DNA from: Armatimonadota bacterium
Lineage (GTDB): Bacteria > Armatimonadota > Fimbriimonadia > Fimbriimonadales > Fimbriimonadaceae
NCBI GenBank assembly: GCA_016223145.1
Contig: JACRPN010000005.1
Location: 102,511-166,510 of the forward strand
Direction of reading: 5' to 3'
Length of the DNA: 64,000 nucleotides
In this document: piece by piece, positions 60,372 through 64,000 of the stretch
Layout: every line of letters begins with the position of its first letter
How positions within the stretch are numbered: the stretch's first letter is position 1
Program-made: the position numbers and the translations under genes
Notes under the pieces: generated by a model
Database searches by the model: none
What the model was told of the DNA's origin: nothing
The model's input: only the letters and a program-made list of their open reading frames with translations

Positions 60372-62588
60372 ATGGAGAACTTTTCGCTGATCTGGTTCGT
60401 GCTCTTCCTCCCGCTGGCGGGGTCGCTCTTTCAGGCGCTCTTCGGCGGACTGGTGTGCAAGATCCGCCCGAAAGACGGCAAGCAGATCATGGGCGCCATC
60501 GCGGTGCTCTCGATCGCCGGCGCGTTCGCCGTCGGCGCTTATCTGACCTACCAATTGGTCCAACTCCCCGCCGAACAACGCACGATCCAGCCCCAAGTGC
60601 TCTTCGATTGGATCGATCTGCTCGGGCTCAAGGTGCCGTTTGAGGTGCTGATCGACCCGCTCTCGATGACCATGGTGCTGGTCATCACCGGCATCGGCGC
60701 GCTGATCCACCTCTATGCCACCGGCTACATGGCCGAGGAGCGCGATTACACCCGGTTCTTCACCTACCTGAACCTGTTCATCAGCGCCATGCTCATCCTG
60801 GTGCTGGGCAACAACCTGCTCCTGATGTTCATCGGCTGGGAGGGTGTGGGCCTCTGCAGCTACCTGCTCATCGCCTTTTGGTATAAGGACATCAATAACG
60901 CCAAGTGCGGCAACAAGGCGTTCATCGTCAACCGCATAGGCGACTGGGGACTCACCCTGGGCATCTTCCTCCTGGCCTGCGCGATGACCGGCGAATTCGC
61001 CCACCGCGGCGAGGGCGCCGCGAGTGGACGCTGGCTCAGCTACGACGTGATCCTGAGCGCAGGCGAGCAAGTGCTCCGCAACCAACCCGGGCTCGCCACC
61101 ACGATCGCGCTGCTGCTCTTCGTCGGCGCGTGCGGCAAGTCGGCCCAGTTCCCGCTCTACTTCTGGCTGCCCGACGCCATGGCCGGCCCGACCCCCGTCT
61201 CGGCGCTCATCCACGCAGCTACGATGGTCACCGCCGGCGTGTTCCTGCTAAACCGCATGCAGTTCGTCTTTGTGATGGCGCCGGCCGCCATGGGCATTGT
61301 TGCGGTGGTTGGAGCGTTCACCGCCCTCTTCGCCGCGCTCATCGCCTTTGGTCAAACGGACATCAAGAAAGTGCTCGCCTATTCGACGGTGTCTCAACTC
61401 GGGTTCATGTTCGTGGCCTGCGGCGTCGGCGCGTTCTGGGCGGGCATGTTCCACGTCATTACGCACGCGTTCTTCAAGGCCCTGCTCTTCCTTGGCTCCG
61501 GCGCGGTGATCGCGGCGATGGCGCACGACCAGGACATGCGCCACTACGGAAACCTCGCCAAATACATCAAAATCACCTCGTTCACGATGATCGTCGGCTG
61601 GCTGGCGATCGCCGGTGTCTCGATCCCAGGCATCTTTGGCTTGGCGGGCTTCTATTCCAAGGAAGCGATCATCGGTTCGGCGATCCACCACTCCGAGGCG
61701 ACGTTCTTCGGAACTCCGGTTGCGCCCTACCTCGGCTGGGTGCTGCTGGCTGTGGCGGGTCTCACGGCGGCCTACATGACCCGCCTCATCTGGCTCACGT
61801 TCTTCAGTGGCGAAGAGCGCTGGCGGCAGTTGGCCCCTGCGCATGGCTCGCACGATCTGCACACGGCGCACGCGGCTCACGCCTCCCATTCGTCTGACAT
61901 GTCCGACCTGTCTGACTCGTCCGACAAGTACCACGGGAACAGCCACTCCCACGACGATCCTCACGGCTTTTTCTACACCGACGAGGAGGTTGCAGCCCGC
62001 GAACTCCATGAGCACCACCACGCGCTCGACGCCGAACACGTGCCCAAAGAGGTGTATCCCAGCATGTGGATCCCCCTTGTCGTGCTGGCGATCCTCTCCG
62101 TAGGTGGCGGCTACGTCCTGAACCCGATCCTCGAAGGATGGCTCTACGGTGGCGCGACGGGGGCCGAGCATGAGGGCTTCCCGAGCCACATGACGCTCGT
62201 TCTCATGTCCACCGTTGTGGCGCTCTCCGGCATCGTGTACGGCATCTTCGTCTACCGCAAGGGCCTTCCGAAGAAAGAGGGCGACGAGAAGGACTGGAGC
62301 CGGTTCCGCCGCTCCGCAGGCGCGCAGTTCGGCTATGACGGGCTGGTCATGGAGGCAGGAATTGACGGAGGCGGCGCCATCGCCAACTGGTTCTGGCGCT
62401 TCATCGACGCGACGGTCATCGACGGCTTCTACAACGCCACGGGTTGGCTCGCCTCGCAGGTGGGATATACGCTCAGGCTGATACAGACTGGCGCGGTTCG
62501 CGCCTACGCGCTGCTGATGCTCGTGGGCGCAGTCGCAATCCTCAGCTCGTTCTGGTACGCACTGCAGCAGATGGGAGGACCGAAGTGA
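60372..62588 (+). CDS. nuoL: NADH-quinone oxidoreductase subunit L
   Basis: 738 residues, about 120 longer than E. coli NuoL. The antiporter core is intact: LLLMFIGWEGVGLCSYLLIA (Glu), GACGKSAQFPLYFWLPDAMA (Lys), GPTPVSALIHAATMVTAGVF, VGAFTALFAALIAFGQTDIK, KVLAYSTVSQLGFMFVACGV. Between helices near the end lies a long His/Asp-rich hydrophilic loop (about residues 489-557; HGSHDLHTAHAAHASH, SSDMSDLSDSSD, HEHHHALDAEH). Part of it is encoded by a TCTGAC/TCCGAC repeat. The terminal amphipathic helix region is present. It overlaps nuoM by four bases. Confidence 0.95.
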   Translation: MENFSLIWFVLFLPLAGSLFQALFGGLVCKIRPKDGKQIMGAIAVLSIAGAFAVGAYLTYQLVQLPAEQRTIQPQVLFDWIDLLGLKVPFEVLIDPLSMTMVLVITGIGALIHLYATGYMAEERDYTRFFTYLNLFISAMLILVLGNNLLLMFIGWEGVGLCSYLLIAFWYKDINNAKCGNKAFIVNRIGDWGLTLGIFLLACAMTGEFAHRGEGAASGRWLSYDVILSAGEQVLRNQPGLATTIALLLFVGACGKSAQFPLYFWLPDAMAGPTPVSALIHAATMVTAGVFLLNRMQFVFVMAPAAMGIVAVVGAFTALFAALIAFGQTDIKKVLAYSTVSQLGFMFVACGVGAFWAGMFHVITHAFFKALLFLGSGAVIAAMAHDQDMRHYGNLAKYIKITSFTMIVGWLAIAGVSIPGIFGLAGFYSKEAIIGSAIHHSEATFFGTPVAPYLGWVLLAVAGLTAAYMTRLIWLTFFSGEERWRQLAPAHGSHDLHTAHAAHASHSSDMSDLSDSSDKYHGNSHSHDDPHGFFYTDEEVAARELHEHHHALDAEHVPKEVYPSMWIPLVVLAILSVGGGYVLNPILEGWLYGGATGAEHEGFPSHMTLVLMSTVVALSGIVYGIFVYRKGLPKKEGDEKDWSRFRRSAGAQFGYDGLVMEAGIDGGGAIANWFWRFIDATVIDGFYNATGWLASQVGYTLRLIQTGAVRAYALLMLVGAVAILSSFWYALQQMGGPK
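61891..61925. repeat. Repeat module in frame in nuoL
   Basis: TCTGACATGTCCGACCTGTC and TGACTCGTCCGAC: four near-copies of T(C)TGAC/TCCGAC about 9 bases apart, translated SSDMSDLSDSSD within the His-rich loop. Confidence 0.6.
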
Positions 62589-64000
62589 ACGAACCTAACG
62601 GATTTGGCATCCTCACATTGCTCACCTTCCTTCCCCTGATCGGCGCACTGATCATGATGGCGATGTCGGACAAGAACGCAAAGGCGCTCAAGTACTTTGC
62701 ACTGTTGGTCACGGCGGCAACGTTCGGCGTTTCGATCAAGGTCCTTCTCGAGTTCAAGGTCGGCAGCTTCCACTTCCAACTCACCGAGTTCGTCAAGTGG
62801 ATCGATTCGCTCGGCATCCACTACCGGATGGGCGTAGACGGCATCAGCATCTGGCTGGTGGTGCTCACCACCTTGCTCAGCTTCCTGTCGGTCTGGTTCA
62901 GCTTCTATGTGAGCAAGCGCGTGAAGCAGTACCTGATCGCCATGCTCATCCTCGAAACCGCCATGCTGGGCGTGTTTCTCTCGCTCGATCTGATCCTCTT
63001 CTACACGTTTTTCGAAGCGTCCCTCGTGCCCATGTGGCTGCTCATCAGCATCTGGGGCGGCGAGCGAAGGATCTACGCGGGCCTCAAGTTCTTCCTGTTC
63101 ACGTTCGCCGGCTCGATCTTCATGCTGATCGGCATGATCGCGCTCTACCTCTTGCAGCGCGACCACGCCGGCATCAACAGCTTCAGCCTGCTCGACATTC
63201 AGCAGAACGTGGCCAATGGCCGCATTTGGGCCGGGGCGCTTGCCATCCAGCCATGGATCTTCTGGTCGTTCGCGGTGGCCTTTTTGGTCAAGTGTCCAGC
63301 ATTCCCGTTCCACGTGTGGCTCCCCGATGCTCACGTCGAGGCCCCCACCGCCGGTTCGATCATCCTGGCCGGCGTGCTGCTGAAGATGGGTACCTACGGG
63401 TTCCTCCGGTTCGTGATCCCGCTCTTCCCCGACGTCCTGCCCCAAATGGTGCCCTACATCATGACCCTGGCGGTCATCGGCATCATCTATGGCGCGATCG
63501 TCTCTGCCGTCCAGCCGGACGTGAAGAAGCTGGTCGCCTACTCCTCGGTCTCCCACATGGGCTTTGTGTTGCTTGGCATCTTCTCGCTCACCCATTCGGG
63601 CATGATGGGTGGCTCGATGCAGCAGCTCAACCACGGCATCAGCACGGGTGCGCTCTTCCTTCTCGTTGGGCTCATCTATGAGCGGCGGCACACGCGCCTC
63701 TTCAGCGAGTTCGGCGGCCTAAAAGCCCAGATGCCGATCTATGCGGCGATCTTCCTGATCGTCATGCTCTCCAGTGTGGGACTCCCAGGCACCAACGGGT
63801 TCATCGGCGAAATCCTGGCAATGTACGGCGCCTTTGAAGCCTGCTTCTTCGGGCAGTTCGGCCTGAGCCTCCCCTACGCGGTGATCGCCGGCACGGGCGT
63901 GATCCTGGCTGCGGTCTACCTCCTCTGGATGTTCCAAAAGACCTTCTACGGCAGGGTGGAGAACCCCGCCAACAAGAAGCTCAAGGACATCAAGCCCTGG
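62585..64000 (+). CDS. nuoM: NADH-quinone oxidoreductase subunit M, partial (3' end outside window)
   Basis: The GTG start overlaps the nuoL stop (GTGA) and the frame stays open for 472 codons to the window edge. The antiporter-like core is clear: LFYTFFEASLVPMWLLISIW (conserved Glu), FLVKCPAFPFHVWLPDAHVE (Lys), APTAGSIILAGVLLKMGTYG, DVKKLVAYSSVSHMGFVLLG and GLPGTNGFIGEILAMYGAFE. It forms one of the proton-pumping modules of the Complex I membrane arm. nuoN would be expected just beyond the window. Confidence 0.95.
   Translation, partial: MNEPNGFGILTLLTFLPLIGALIMMAMSDKNAKALKYFALLVTAATFGVSIKVLLEFKVGSFHFQLTEFVKWIDSLGIHYRMGVDGISIWLVVLTTLLSFLSVWFSFYVSKRVKQYLIAMLILETAMLGVFLSLDLILFYTFFEASLVPMWLLISIWGGERRIYAGLKFFLFTFAGSIFMLIGMIALYLLQRDHAGINSFSLLDIQQNVANGRIWAGALAIQPWIFWSFAVAFLVKCPAFPFHVWLPDAHVEAPTAGSIILAGVLLKMGTYGFLRFVIPLFPDVLPQMVPYIMTLAVIGIIYGAIVSAVQPDVKKLVAYSSVSHMGFVLLGIFSLTHSGMMGGSMQQLNHGISTGALFLLVGLIYERRHTRLFSEFGGLKAQMPIYAAIFLIVMLSSVGLPGTNGFIGEILAMYGAFEACFFGQFGLSLPYAVIAGTGVILAAVYLLWMFQKTFYGRVENPANKKLKDIKPW

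Noticed and set aside
62504-63691. 395-codon open frame antisense to nuoM, and similar long frames at 61248-62189 and 60312-61214
   Set aside because: Very rich in Glu/His/Asp/Arg as expected from antisense of membrane-protein codons; sense frames are clear nuo genes.

Overview
The window is a GC-rich bacterial chromosome segment, densely packed on both strands, with no rRNA, tRNA, CRISPR array or prophage that I can see. The gene mix fits a diderm, aerobic, polysaccharide-using bacterium, and my best guess is the Armatimonadota (Fimbriimonadia-like). It includes Complex I, an HspR-controlled CbpA/DnaJ, CdaA/CdaR, a DUF4127 protein, GH29, secreted M43 proteases and large secreted beta-sandwich proteins. 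This placement is inference from gene content; no marker gene was compared.

Layout. 1-5.1 kb: end of an EF-G-like factor, two small hypothetical genes, then pntAA-pntAB-pntB. 5.2-6.6 kb: an hspR/cbpA operon with a HAIR-like operator. 6.7-12 kb: HDOD protein, tryptophanase, lipoprotein, trpE, methyltransferase. 12-20.5 kb: sugar kinase/nucleotidyltransferase pair, two tandem M43 metalloproteases, a beta-helix protein, threonine aldolase and a secreted TIM-barrel-like protein. 20.6-31.4 kb: redoxin, DsbD N-domain protein, M16 peptidase, FKBP, lipoprotein, GNAT, cdaR-cdaA, pheA and an M24 aminopeptidase. 31.5-35.7 kb: nusA-ylxR-infB behind a leader with an intrinsic terminator. 35.7-43.3 kb: two REP/RAYT elements, M32 carboxypeptidase, a sugar isomerase-like protein, orphan sugar ABC permeases and two broken genes. 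43.4-52.6 kb: ALDH7-type dehydrogenase, URO-D-like protein, alpha-L-fucosidase, GNAT, phosphohexomutase, Xer recombinase and DUF4127. 52.9-64 kb: a large secreted protein divergent from a partial Complex I operon, nuoG-H-J-K-L-M. nuoI is not at its usual place, and A-F are not upstream.

The most unusual signal is a set of short-unit, partly palindromic repeat modules. They occupy intergenic space, including inside the nuo operon, and also appear as in-frame insertions in conserved enzymes: threonine aldolase, aldehyde dehydrogenase (two sites), Xer recombinase and NuoL. The behaviour recalls Rickettsia palindromic elements, but the sequences look unlike them. A second signal is that at least nine genes have a TAnnnT-like -10 hexamer ending 6-7 bases before the start codon, which implies widespread leaderless mRNAs. 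A third is two RAYT elements bounded by inverted REPs, one of them apparently sitting inside a wrecked gene.
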